A stretch of DNA of 64,000 bases from Psychroflexus halocasei (GCF_900107595.1 NZ_FNQF01000005.1:223744-287743), one strand, 5' to 3'. Counted from the stretch's first letter, positions 46,481-56,012 are shown. Made by a program: numbers and translations. Notes: a model not told the origin generated them from the letters alone.

Positions 46481-47689
46481 TTAGACTCCAAATGGGTTGT
46501 CAATGCTATGTGAAGGTTCAGTAAACCATTTTGGGCCATTTTCTGTCATATAAATATGATCTTCTAAACGTATACCAAATTCGTCTGGCACAACAATCAT
46601 AGGTTCAATACTAAAGGCCATTCCAACTTTGATTTCTATATCATTCCCTCTTAAAATAAAAGGATGCTCATGAATTTCGAGTCCGATACCGTGACCTGTT
46701 CGGTGTGGCAATCCTGGTAAATCATAATCAGGACCAAGTCCGTCTTTTTCAAGTTGCACACGCACCTGATCATCAATGTGGCCACATGTTTTGCCAAGTT
46801 GTGATGCTTCAAAAGCAGCTAATTGAGCTGACTTTTCATTATCCCATATTTTCTTTTCTTTATCAGTTGCATCACCATAAATATAGGTTCTCGTGATATC
46901 TGATAAATAGCCTTTGTATTGACAACCTGTGTCAACTAAAACAATGTCGTTTTCTTCAAGAGGTTTAGGCGATTTGACGCCGTGTGGAAAACTTGAATCT
47001 TTACCAAATAAAACAATACAGAAATAAGAACCACTTTCAATACCTAGTTTTTGATGCGCTGAGTTGATAAAACTTTCAACTTCAGCTGTTGTGATACCAG
47101 GTTTCAAGATTCTTGCTGTGGCTTTGTGCACTTGCATGGTGAGATCCATCGCATACTGAATATGTGCAATTTCAAGATCACTTTTTAGCATTCTGATATC
47201 TTTAATCAGCTCTTCTGCGGTAGAAATTTCAAATTTCTCGTGATTTTGAAAACGTGAAACCAAATTAAATGGAGTTGAATCATCAATGGCTAAACGTGTT
47301 TTTGCCTCAAGCGCATCAGCAATTTTATAAATCGGACATTCGTGTTCAGACCACGGAATGAAGTCGCCTTTGATACCGATGAAATCATTAAAAGTCCCGA
47401 TTTCAAATTTAGGCACAACATATTTCAAAGACCCATCAGCAAATAAAATAGCGCCAACCAAACGCTCAGATGGATTCCATTCTGTATTTGTGAAATAATA
47501 TAAATTGGCACCAGCGTTGAGGTAAAGTGCATCTAAATCATATCTTTTTAAGGCAGCTGCAGCTTTATCAATTCTTTTCTGAAATTCATTTTGATTGATC
47601 TGTGCGGGTTTATTTGTTGGTTCTTTTAATTGAGCAAGCTCATGTTCTGGTGTGCTTCCGCCAATTCCGTATTTTCTATTGCTGTTCAT
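46481..47689 (-). CDS. M24-family Xaa-Pro peptidase
   Basis: 402 residues: creatinase-like N-terminal domain and pita-bread catalytic domain. The five metal ligands are recognisable: DTG (VLVDTGCQY), DITRT, HRTGHGIGLEIHE, SIEPMI and the late RLEDHIYM. It removes N-terminal residues before proline or cleaves X-Pro dipeptides in the cytoplasm (no signal peptide). Prolidase versus aminopeptidase P not decided. Confidence 0.9.
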   Translation of the reverse strand: MNSNRKYGIGGSTPEHELAQLKEPTNKPAQINQNEFQKRIDKAAAALKRYDLDALYLNAGANLYYFTNTEWNPSERLVGAILFADGSLKYVVPKFEIGTFNDFIGIKGDFIPWSEHECPIYKIADALEAKTRLAIDDSTPFNLVSRFQNHEKFEISTAEELIKDIRMLKSDLEIAHIQYAMDLTMQVHKATARILKPGITTAEVESFINSAHQKLGIESGSYFCIVLFGKDSSFPHGVKSPKPLEENDIVLVDTGCQYKGYLSDITRTYIYGDATDKEKKIWDNEKSAQLAAFEASQLGKTCGHIDDQVRVQLEKDGLGPDYDLPGLPHRTGHGIGLEIHEHPFILRGNDIEIKVGMAFSIEPMIVVPDEFGIRLEDHIYMTENGPKWFTEPSHSIDNPFGV

Positions 47690-47781
47690 AATGTTATTTT
47701 TTGTTTTAAATACTGAAAAATTTCAGCGATATCTATTCATATTGTAATATAAAAATGTGAATTCACAAAATTTGAAAATTT

Positions 47782-49491
47782 TTATTTTTGATAATTCTCA
47801 ATATATTGATGAACGCGCTCTTCTAAAATAGGAAGTGTGACTGTACCTACTCCTAAAATAACTTCATGAAAATCTCGGATGTCAAATTGCGTTCCTAGAG
47901 CCTGCTCTGCTTTAGTGCGTAATTCTCTGATTTTGATTTCTCCCATTTTATAAGAAACAGCTTGACCTGGCCATGAAATATAGCGATCAACTTCTGTATT
48001 GATGTTGTGCATTGATAAAGCTGTGTTTTTCTTAAAATAATCAACAGCTTGCTCACGTGTCCAACCTTTAGCATGAATACCAGTGTCAATCACCAAGCGA
48101 CATGCGCGCCATTGCTCGTAGGTGAGTTTACCAAAAAGCTCATAAGGCGTTCTGTAAATTCCCATTTCTTCAGCTAAAAATTCTGAATATAAACCCCAAC
48201 CTTCACCATAAGCGGAGAGGTAAATATTTCTTCTGAATTTTGGGATGTCATCACCTAACTCTGAGTTTAGAGAAATTTGTAAATGATGGCCAGGCACAGC
48301 TTCATGCGCTGTTAATGACGGCAAAACATAAAGCGGTCGGTTTGGCAAATTGTAAGTGTTGACCCAATAAAATCCAGCTTGAGTTTCGTTGGAAGCACCG
48401 ATGTAGCGTCCTGTTGTGTATTTTGGTGCAATGGCATCTGGTACTTTAGCAACTCCATAAGGTTTCCTTGGTAAAGTTTTGAAGTAAGCTGGTAATTTGG
48501 CATCAATACGCTTAGCAATATCTCTAGCTTCCTTTAAAAGTTCTTCGCCAGTTGTGGCATAAAACTGCGGATCAGTTCTCAAAAAATGTATGAATTCATC
48601 AAAGCTGCCATCAAAGTTGACTTCAGAAATGATTTCTTTCATTTCTGAATTAATACGTGCCACTTCTTTTAAACCAATTTGATGAATTTCGTCTGCAGAT
48701 AAATTTAAAGTTGTGTAGTAATCAAGTCTATTTTGGTAATAATCACGACCGTTAGGAGTTTCAGAAACACCTAGACTCTTTCGGGTTTTTGGTAAATATT
48801 CATTTTCAAAAAAGTTTTTGACTCTTTTAAATTGTGGAATCACATTTTTATGAATTGCAATTTCTGCTGCCTGAAGCACTGAGTCCTTTTGTTTCTCAGA
48901 AAGTGTTTTTGGAAGATTTTCAAAAGGCTCGTAATAATAACTTTCTTTGGCGTTTTCAACAATCTGATCATTATATGTTGATTCATAACCTTCAAAAATA
49001 ACACGAGGTTGTGTAATTCCTTTTTTTAGACCTTCTCTCAGTAAAACCAAATGCTGATCGACATAAGTTGGGATCGCGTTGAGTTTGTCGAGATAGCTTC
49101 TAACTTGTTGATAATTGTTTAGGTCACGAACGTGATAGGTCAGGCTCAAATGAAAACCAGAGTCTGACAATAACGGATTAAGGTATGCTTCATATTCATA
49201 AAAATCAACTCTTTCTTGTAGTTTGAATTTTAATAATCTCAAAGAAATATTTTCATCTTCTGATAATTTTTCAGGATTTATTTGAGCTAGGTTTTTTAAT
49301 TGTTTTTCAGCGAATTCAGCCTCTTTTTGATAGTGCGCTTTTGTGTATAAACCCAAAGGATATTGAGTATAATCATAAGCTTGGCGTTCCTCAACTTTTT
49401 GAATAATCTTTTCGAATTTTCTCGAAGTTTTTTGGCTAAACGAATTATAGAAAAACAAAAAAATAAGTGTGAATGAAAAAAGAAATTTCAT
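47782..49491 (-). CDS. DUF885-family metallopeptidase, exported
   Basis: 569 residues with a signal peptide (FLFSFTLIFLFFYNSFSQ). The DUF885 zinc motif is HEAVPGHH, preceded by YVLPSLTA, and followed by YGEGWGLYSEFLAEEMG that carries the second-helix ligand. Family members are predicted zinc carboxypeptidases; the periplasmic or outer location suggests peptide scavenging alongside the M1 enzyme. Single gene. Confidence 0.88.
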   Translation of the reverse strand: MKFLFSFTLIFLFFYNSFSQKTSRKFEKIIQKVEERQAYDYTQYPLGLYTKAHYQKEAEFAEKQLKNLAQINPEKLSEDENISLRLLKFKLQERVDFYEYEAYLNPLLSDSGFHLSLTYHVRDLNNYQQVRSYLDKLNAIPTYVDQHLVLLREGLKKGITQPRVIFEGYESTYNDQIVENAKESYYYEPFENLPKTLSEKQKDSVLQAAEIAIHKNVIPQFKRVKNFFENEYLPKTRKSLGVSETPNGRDYYQNRLDYYTTLNLSADEIHQIGLKEVARINSEMKEIISEVNFDGSFDEFIHFLRTDPQFYATTGEELLKEARDIAKRIDAKLPAYFKTLPRKPYGVAKVPDAIAPKYTTGRYIGASNETQAGFYWVNTYNLPNRPLYVLPSLTAHEAVPGHHLQISLNSELGDDIPKFRRNIYLSAYGEGWGLYSEFLAEEMGIYRTPYELFGKLTYEQWRACRLVIDTGIHAKGWTREQAVDYFKKNTALSMHNINTEVDRYISWPGQAVSYKMGEIKIRELRTKAEQALGTQFDIRDFHEVILGVGTVTLPILEERVHQYIENYQK

Positions 49492-49635
49492 AGAGAAAAA
49501 TAATTTTTGATAAAGATAAGCTTTCTCTCTAAAGTGAAAAATGACAAGGCTTAAAGTCTTGTTGATGGTGGGAAATCAAATTAAAATGATGTTTATTGAT
49601 AAAAAAACGATCTTTGTTGTATTGCAGTTAATATT

Positions 49636-49866
49636 ATGGATATAGAAACCACAAAATTGGAATTGATACATCTTTTACTTCAAACAGAAAATGAAAGTAT
49701 TTTAAAAAAACTTAAATCTGTTTTTGAGGAAGAAAAAGGTGATTGGTGGGATGAAATGTCTGAGAAGGAAAAAGAAGAAATTAAAACTACTGGTTTATCA
49801 CAAGCTGATGATGAAGACTACAAGGCTAGCGAGTTGGTCATGAAACGTTTTGATAAATGGCGTTAA
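49636..49866 (+). CDS. Orphan antitoxin of a ParE/RelE-type toxin system
   Basis: 76 residues, acidic and helical (KLKSVFEEEKGDWWDEMSEKEKEEI), of the kind found upstream of ParE/RelE toxins in Bacteroidota. Its TAA stop lies within the next gene's first codons (ATGGCGTTAA), the normal antitoxin-toxin overlap. The toxin gene is truncated after about 31 codons and joined to receptor sequence, so this antitoxin has no functional local toxin. Confidence 0.75.
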   Translation: MDIETTKLELIHLLLQTENESILKKLKSVFEEEKGDWWDEMSEKEKEEIKTTGLSQADDEDYKASELVMKRFDKWR

Positions 49867-50411
49867 AAATAGTTTGGACACCTCAAGCTGAAATCGGATT
49901 AACCAAGGTCCTAGATTATCTAGAGAAAGAATGGACAAAAAAGGAAATCATCGATATCAATGGTGTGAAGGTTTATGAGCAATTGCCTTATGCCTTGATG
50001 TGGAGTAGTGATTTGAGTTTAGAATATCAGTTTTTAAAGAATTTTACTGTTAAAGGAAAAGCTATTTATAGATTGGGAAGAGATGATGAGAATATGAATT
50101 TGCCATTGGTGCAACCACTGACTTTTGCGGCAGGTTTAAGGTTTAGAAAGTCTGCTTTTTATGTTGATGCATCCGTTGAAAGAGCTTTAAAACAATCTGA
50201 TTTTAGTCCAGAGTTTGGAGAAAATCAAACACCTGCTTATTCAATTTTTAATTTAGCGGTCTCTCAAATATTTTATATCAATCAGCAAAGAATGATTTTG
50301 AAAATAGGAGGGGAGAATTTATTTGATGAAAATTATTCAACCTATTCAGATTGGAATAATATACCAAGACCAGGTCGAAATTTGTATGCCAATTTGATTT
50401 ATAAATTTTAG
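49857..50411 (+). pseudogene. Chimera: ParE-type toxin N-terminus fused to TonB-receptor C-terminus
   Basis: 184 codons in one open frame. Residues 1-31 (ALKIVWTPQAEIGLTKVLDY, then LEKEWTKKEI) are the start of a ParE/RelE toxin; from about residue 33 (DINGVKVYEQLPYALMWSSD) to the end it is the last six to eight strands of a TonB-dependent receptor, with NLFDENYSTYSDWNNIPRPG and a terminal NLIYKF. No signal peptide, plug or start of the receptor exists upstream. The junction (near 49945-49957) is an in-frame deletion or recombination point. Probably non-functional. Confidence 0.85.
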
Positions 50412-50466
50412 TAAATAGAAACCTATATTTATAAAAAAACATTGGCTTATTTTGTACGAAATTGAC

Positions 50467-51294
50467 TCATTCTATCAAATCTTTTAAATATAGATTTTCA
50501 TTTAATTTGAGTTTTAGGTGATGAAATAAATGATAATTTTTGCTTTGCATGTAGGCTAGCATTGAATCTTTTAATTCAACTTCTTTTTGGCTCAAAGAAG
50601 TATAAGCGAAACCTTCATTAAACTTCAATTCATTATATTTCTCATCTGGATTTGTTAATAAGACGATATATTCAAGAGGCTTTTCATATTTATTGCTCGA
50701 CTTTAAGCGTTGAAGTTGTAGAGGGTTTTCTGTGAGATAAGTATTGATTTCTAAAGAATTTTTGAGAGGAATAACATCACTTTCTATCACTTTTAAATTG
50801 AGAATTGATTCATGCGCTTCTGATTTTAAGAAACCAAAAATTTGAATATTCCATTTTTTGATTAAGCTTTTATCATTTGTTTCTACTTGAAATATTGCAG
50901 TTTTCTGATGATTTGAGTTTGTTGAGTCTATCGTTTTTTTAAGTTGAAAACTTTTTATAACATCAATTTCTGCATATTGGTTTTTTTGTTCTTCTATTGC
51001 TGCCGTTCTTTCCTTAACTCTTTTTCCTGATGAAAATTTATCAAATAATATGATTGCAAAAACGATAATACCTAAACTTAAAACACCAATCATTAAGCCT
51101 AAAAATATTTTTTTTAAAATATTAAATGAAGCAGGCGCTAGGAAAGAAATAATTAAACTGATAAAACAAATAATCATGCCTGCATAAAAAAAGAGGGAAG
51201 TGATATCACCCAGACCTTTAGATTTGTATGTTTTACCAAGGAAATAAAATAAAAGTATTCCTATTAAAGATAGAATATGCGACAAATATTTCAT
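50467..51294 (-). CDS. Hypothetical membrane protein
   Basis: 275 residues; three membrane helices in the first 95 residues (ILSLIGILLFYFLGKTY, LFFYAGMIICFISLIISFL, IFLGLMIGVLSLGIIVFAII), then a charged linker and a soluble alpha/beta domain of about 160 residues ending in KLNENLYLKDLIE. No recognised family. A degraded copy of its first 35 codons lies just upstream. Confidence 0.7.
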   Translation of the reverse strand: MKYLSHILSLIGILLFYFLGKTYKSKGLGDITSLFFYAGMIICFISLIISFLAPASFNILKKIFLGLMIGVLSLGIIVFAIILFDKFSSGKRVKERTAAIEEQKNQYAEIDVIKSFQLKKTIDSTNSNHQKTAIFQVETNDKSLIKKWNIQIFGFLKSEAHESILNLKVIESDVIPLKNSLEINTYLTENPLQLQRLKSSNKYEKPLEYIVLLTNPDEKYNELKFNEGFAYTSLSQKEVELKDSMLAYMQSKNYHLFHHLKLKLNENLYLKDLIE

Positions 51295-51651
51295 GCTTAC
51301 ATTATTGAAAATAAGCTATAAATATAATCTTTTACATGAGATTCACTCCCAAAAAGGATCAGGATAATCCTCTTCTTTTAAAGTTCTATGAGAATCACAG
51401 CATAAAAGAAGAGTGAAGTGATATTATCCAGGCCTTTAGATTCGTATGTTTTATCTAAAATGTTAAATAGCATTATTCCTGTAATAGAAACAGTAATATT
51501 TCAAAAAGTTTGAGTGTTAGTGACTTCTTAAATATCTATTTAATATTCAAAACAAATTTCAATAACTAATTTTTTTAAAAAAAGTCAATTATGTTATGCA
51601 ATAATTATTTTTTAGTATACTTTTAACATGTTTCATTAAAAATACTTAATT
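51295..51651. other. Intergenic region with gene fossils
   Basis: Contains the degraded paralogue/hemerythrin fragment described separately and an AT-rich stretch before the subtilase gene. TATACTTTTAAC near 51617 is a poor -7 candidate. No intact gene seen. Confidence 0.6.
51343..51504 (-). pseudogene. Fossil: duplicated hypothetical N-terminus joined to hemerythrin C-terminus
   Basis: Minus-strand translation of the 5' part reads GIMLFNILDKTYESKGL then DNITSLFFYA, a copy of the adjacent 275-residue protein (GILLFYFLGKTYKSKGL, GDITSLFFYA), with its ATG changed to TTG and a small frame break near the start. At 51399 it switches by one frame into SHRTLKEEDYPDPFWE-stop, a copy of the last residues of the hemerythrin encoded near 55.2 kb (SHQILKEEDYPDPFWEE). 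It records a duplication followed by a deletion. Confidence 0.8.
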
Positions 51652-54480
51652 ATGAAAAATATTCTTATTTGTTTATTTGTTTTAGTTAGTGCAGTAACTA
51701 TGGGTCAAGAAAAATTGCTGTATGATTATTATGTGAAAGTAGCAAAAGAAAGTGGTATAAACCTCAGTAATTATAGTGAGCAGACAGATGGAACTTTACA
51801 CATAGATACGAGTAATGAAGTATTAAATACTTTTTTTAACTCACACGATATCAAAGCTATAGTACACCCTTTTAAAAATTCCAATCAAGACCATATTAGA
51901 AGAATTTTTCGTATTAGGACGAGTTTTGATAATTTTGATTTGAAAGCTCAAGATATAACAGTTTTTGAATCGGTTGATTTTTTTAGTGTGGTTAATAATG
52001 CTGAAAACATACATTTATCTGAACCAAATGATTATGACACTGGGAATGCGATAGTTAATAATTTATATCGCAATTCATTTTCTCATTTAGAGTTGATAAA
52101 AGCAAATCAGGCATGGAATATAACCACAGGAAATAACTCAGTAGTAGGAGTAATTGATAGTAACTTTGAAGTAACACACGAAGACTTATCCAATAATATT
52201 TTATGGTATGAGCAAAACCAGTCGGGAGGTCATCATGGTACACGAGTATCTAGTTGTATCGCAGCGGAGACAAACAATAACACAGGTATCGCTTCCATAG
52301 GTTATAAAACTAAATTACATCTATTAAAGTATAATTATAGCATATTGTATCCTACAGAACAGGCTTTTATTCTAGCGCAAAATTCAAGTGTAAATAATAT
52401 AAAAGTTATTAATATAAGTCTTAAAGAGCCATACCATTCTAATTTTGAAGATGTATATCAAGAAATTACTGAAGATTATGGTGTTACCGTTGTTGCAGCA
52501 TCAGGTAATGGAACTTATGGTAATAATTGTGGGAATCATCCAGTATACGGAGCTAATAATTCTTATTGTTATCCTGCATCTTATAATCATGTAATCTCAG
52601 TAAGCTCAGTAGGTCATGTTTTTAAATATGGTAATGAGAATCAATGGGGAGAATATAATTGGAAAGATGTACATGACCATAAGATAAATGATATTAGTCA
52701 GACTCATACGCATAATGATAAAGTAGATATTGTGGCGCCTGGTTATTCAATACTTTGTGCTACGGAAAATAACAGCTATGGTTTCTTTACAGGTACCTCG
52801 TATGCTTCTCCTATAGTAGCTGGTGTGGCTTCACTAATGTATTCAGCTAACCCAACTATTACACCAAATCAAGTAAAACAAATTTTAATGGATACTGCTG
52901 TAGATATATACCAAATACCAGAAAATCAACCTTATGTAGGTTTATTAGGGGCTGGGCGCGTCAACGCTTACGCAGCTGTATTACAGGCAAAATGTTTAGC
53001 CAATCCTAGTACGGGTTTAGACTTAATGATGCAAAATTCAGATCAGGATTTCGGTGTTGAGCCAGATATCGATACTGATCCTATTTGGGACAGCCCTGAT
53101 ATTGGGGTACGTAACCAGCCCGATGGTCTTTTAGTACAAGAACACGAAGATTTGCATTATGTAAATAATCAAACTCCCGTATATGTTTATGTACGAGTAA
53201 CCAATAACAGTTGCGAAACTTCCTTAGGTACAGAAAACCTCAACTTATATTGGGCTAAAGGAGGCTTATCACAATTTTGGCCAGCAGTTTGGAGCTCTGG
53301 AGCTACGCAAAATAATCTACCTATTGGTGATATTATAGGCAATCAGGGCATACCTGTTTTAACTCCAGGAGAATCTACCATTATTCAATTTGAATGGTAT
53401 CCACATGATCCTGAGGATTACGAAAATAATGGGAATTTCACCAAGCCATGGATGTTCTGTTTTTTGGCTAGGATTGAAACTTTTGATGACCCTATGACCT
53501 TTCCCGAAGTTACAAATGTTTCTACTAATACTCGTAACAATAATAATATAGCTTATAAAAATACAACTGTGTTAAATGTTACAGAGGACATAAGTGGTAC
53601 CATCACTGCGGGGAATTCGTTCTCTGAAGAGGCTAGAAGTTATAATTTTAATTTTTTCACTAACAGCATAAGAGATTCAAGGATATGGGAACAAGCCGAA
53701 ATAAGCATTGAATTAGATGATATTTTATGGCAACGCTGGCAAGAAAGTGGTGGAGAATCGCAGCATATGATAATTTTAAAAGATGGAGAACAAACTTTAT
53801 TACTTACTCGAAACAATTCTCAATTGTCAAATGTGAATTTTGGTGAAAATGAAGGAGGATTGTTGACATTAAAAATTAATTTCCTTGCTAAAAATGTTGA
53901 CAGTCAAGAAAAATTTAATTTACATGTTGAGCAATACGATATAACCAAAGATGTAAGTTTAGGAGGGTTCACTTATAAAGTTCAAAGAGATGATTCTAGA
54001 GCAAAGTTCCTTGCAGGTGGATTAAGAGAACTTAACAACAATGATATCATTTTAAAAGCTAATCAGATTAATGAAGCAGCGACTTATTATTGGTATGACT
54101 CTAATGGAATTTTATTGCATAGTGGTGATCAACTAACTATTACTAGTCCCATAGCCCAAGAATATAAACTAGAAATTATTGCAGATAGCGATGGTCATAA
54201 GGACTACGCCTTATTAAACAGCGATAATTTAGGTCAATTGACAAGTATAAGCCCTAATCCTGCTAATGATCAAGTTCAAATAGATTATCAAATTCAAGGA
54301 GTAGTTTCAGCATACATTAGCATTACCTCGATACAAACGGCAGAAAGCAATAATTATGTCATTAATTTAAATGATTCTAATATAGACATAGATGTTTCAA
54401 CTTATACTTCAGGAAGCTATGTTGTAGCACTTTTTTGCGATGGGGTAAACGTAGAGACAAAAAACCTAATCATTCAATAA
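51652..54480 (+). CDS. Secreted subtilisin-like S8 protease with T9SS sorting domain
   Basis: 942 residues. Signal peptide ends VTMGQ. The S8 triad is Asp169 (VVGVIDSNFEV), His195 (GGHHGTRVSS) and Ser383 (GTSYASPIVAG), with oxyanion Asn286 (AASGNG). A long beta-rich region follows, and the C-terminus (SISPNPANDQVQIDYQIQ, then VVALFCDG) is a type A sorting domain for type IX secretion. It is a secreted or surface-bound endopeptidase. No obvious inhibitor-type propeptide apart from about 140 residues before the catalytic domain. Confidence 0.9.
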   Translation: MKNILICLFVLVSAVTMGQEKLLYDYYVKVAKESGINLSNYSEQTDGTLHIDTSNEVLNTFFNSHDIKAIVHPFKNSNQDHIRRIFRIRTSFDNFDLKAQDITVFESVDFFSVVNNAENIHLSEPNDYDTGNAIVNNLYRNSFSHLELIKANQAWNITTGNNSVVGVIDSNFEVTHEDLSNNILWYEQNQSGGHHGTRVSSCIAAETNNNTGIASIGYKTKLHLLKYNYSILYPTEQAFILAQNSSVNNIKVINISLKEPYHSNFEDVYQEITEDYGVTVVAASGNGTYGNNCGNHPVYGANNSYCYPASYNHVISVSSVGHVFKYGNENQWGEYNWKDVHDHKINDISQTHTHNDKVDIVAPGYSILCATENNSYGFFTGTSYASPIVAGVASLMYSANPTITPNQVKQILMDTAVDIYQIPENQPYVGLLGAGRVNAYAAVLQAKCLANPSTGLDLMMQNSDQDFGVEPDIDTDPIWDSPDIGVRNQPDGLLVQEHEDLHYVNNQTPVYVYVRVTNNSCETSLGTENLNLYWAKGGLSQFWPAVWSSGATQNNLPIGDIIGNQGIPVLTPGESTIIQFEWYPHDPEDYENNGNFTKPWMFCFLARIETFDDPMTFPEVTNVSTNTRNNNNIAYKNTTVLNVTEDISGTITAGNSFSEEARSYNFNFFTNSIRDSRIWEQAEISIELDDILWQRWQESGGESQHMIILKDGEQTLLLTRNNSQLSNVNFGENEGGLLTLKINFLAKNVDSQEKFNLHVEQYDITKDVSLGGFTYKVQRDDSRAKFLAGGLRELNNNDIILKANQINEAATYYWYDSNGILLHSGDQLTITSPIAQEYKLEIIADSDGHKDYALLNSDNLGQLTSISPNPANDQVQIDYQIQGVVSAYISITSIQTAESNNYVINLNDSNIDIDVSTYTSGSYVVALFCDGVNVETKNLIIQ

Positions 54481-54490
54481 AGCTAAAATC

Positions 54491-55198
54491 ATGAAAACAT
54501 TTTTCAAAATATTTATTTTTTTGTTAAGTTTAAACAGTCTAGCACAAGTAACTCCACTAGAAGACCATACATGGTATTTAGAAAAATTGGTTATAGATGG
54601 TCAAACTGTTTTAAGCCCAGCTCCTAATAGTGAAATAAATGAAATAACTGCCATTTTTGAAAATGGCGGTTTTGAAACAACTGTTTGCAATACTTATTGG
54701 GCGACGTTTGAGTATTCGGAAATTTCAAATAGTTTTTATGCTGTCACTGCGACTAGCACGCTAGGATCATGTAATAATACAATAAATCAACAATTTGAAA
54801 ACGACTATACCCAGCAAGTATTTATATTTAATCAACCTCCTTTAGAAAATCATGTTTACACTTATTGGTTTGATCAACAAGGGAGTGATATAATTCTGAC
54901 TATTGAAAGTGCAATTGGTAATCAGGCTGTCTACCGTAACAACTACTTATCTCTATATAAGCCAATAGAAATTGAGATAAATTTATATCCTAATCCAGTT
55001 AAGGATAATTTTCAACTTGAAGGAGAACATAAGGATGAAATAAAGTCGGTAAAAATTTTGACAATGGGCGGAAAAGAAGTTTTAAGCTTTCAAGAGCGTC
55101 AGTCTATTTATGATATTTCACAACTATTGTCTGGTATTTATTTTGTCAGATTAGAAAGTGATAGAGGAGAACTTATCAGGAAAATTATTAAAAAGTAA
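54491..55198 (+). CDS. Secreted protein with T9SS type A sorting domain
   Basis: 235 residues: signal peptide ending NSLAQ, then a strand-rich domain at about 20-150 (HTWYLEKLVIDGQTV; four cysteines may form disulfides, e.g. TVCNTYW and LGSCNNT), then a T9SS type A domain from about 158 (LYPNPVKDNFQLEGE to GELIRKIIKK). Ten bases after the subtilase stop, so likely one operon; it may be a partner or substrate of the protease. Function unknown. Confidence 0.83.
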   Translation: MKTFFKIFIFLLSLNSLAQVTPLEDHTWYLEKLVIDGQTVLSPAPNSEINEITAIFENGGFETTVCNTYWATFEYSEISNSFYAVTATSTLGSCNNTINQQFENDYTQQVFIFNQPPLENHVYTYWFDQQGSDIILTIESAIGNQAVYRNNYLSLYKPIEIEINLYPNPVKDNFQLEGEHKDEIKSVKILTMGGKEVLSFQERQSIYDISQLLSGIYFVRLESDRGELIRKIIKK

Positions 55199-55230
55199 AT
55201 TTTGATTTTAATAAGATTTTCTAATTTTAT

Positions 55231-55677
55231 TTATTCTTCCCAAAATGGATCAGGGTAATCTTCTTCTTTTAAAATTTGATGTGAGCTTTGTATATTTTTC
55301 AATTGCTCGTCAGTTGCTTTTTTAAGAACGGCCTCATAGAGTTCATGCTCTTCAAATCTAATCAGAGAATAAAGTTCCTCTTCAAGTAAACTCAATGATT
55401 TGAGAAGATTATCTCTGTCAAAAAACAAGCGTTTAATGCGACGATGTTCTCTTTTTGCTTTTTTGACTAATTCATTCTCATTTCCTAAAATAGGGAAAAC
55501 CATTTCTTCTTCAAATTGAAAATGATCTTCTAAATAATTGATATAAAAGGATTCAGCATAAGCCTGCATTCTTTTTAAGTCGGTTCCTTTCTGAAGGCCT
55601 TTTTGTATCGTCCAACAAAAATGTAAACCGTGTTGATGTTCATTTTTGAAACTTTCAATAGCGGTGTGTTCTTTCAT
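55231..55677 (-). CDS. Hemerythrin-domain protein
   Basis: 148-residue four-helix protein with the hemerythrin-type ligand pattern: HQHGLHF in the first helix, HFQFEEEMVFP in the second, HRRIKRLF in the third and RFEEHELYE in the fourth. It would bind a di-iron centre for oxygen or NO sensing or storage. The start directly follows the stop of the next Cys-rich protein gene, so they form a pair. The tail DYPDPFWEE is duplicated in a fossil 4 kb away. Confidence 0.85.
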   Translation of the reverse strand: MKEHTAIESFKNEHQHGLHFCWTIQKGLQKGTDLKRMQAYAESFYINYLEDHFQFEEEMVFPILGNENELVKKAKREHRRIKRLFFDRDNLLKSLSLLEEELYSLIRFEEHELYEAVLKKATDEQLKNIQSSHQILKEEDYPDPFWEE

Positions 55678-55989
55678 TTATTTACTAGATTCTTTAATGT
55701 TTTTATCTTCTTTATTATTCCCATGATTCCCGCCACATGTAGGGCAGCTTTCAATTTTCCCTTCTTTTAATTTGATGCCATTAATATGTTTAACAACAAA
55801 TTTTTGAACCTTCATATAACTGTCTCTGTGATTGTTGACATCGATTTGCTTATCCTTAAAAACCCTTCTTATTTTATGGTCATATTGTTGATGACCCCAG
55901 CAGACAGGACAAGTGCCTTTAGGAGATTCTTCAGTTTTTTCTGTTGTTGGTTTTTTAAAGTAATCGATAATATTATTTACTAAATCCAT
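55678..55989 (-). CDS. Small protein with two CxxC zinc motifs
   Basis: 103 residues: an amphipathic N-terminus, CPVCWGHQQYDHKIRRVF around 26, and a second CPTCGGNHG near the C-terminus, which together could bind one zinc in a rubredoxin-like knuckle. Acidic/basic tail. Abuts the hemerythrin gene with zero spacing, implying joint function in metal or redox biology. Not assigned to a family. Confidence 0.75.
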   Translation of the reverse strand: MDLVNNIIDYFKKPTTEKTEESPKGTCPVCWGHQQYDHKIRRVFKDKQIDVNNHRDSYMKVQKFVVKHINGIKLKEGKIESCPTCGGNHGNNKEDKNIKESSK

Positions 55990-56012
55990 ATTGTAAGTTT
56001 TTAGAAGTTAAA

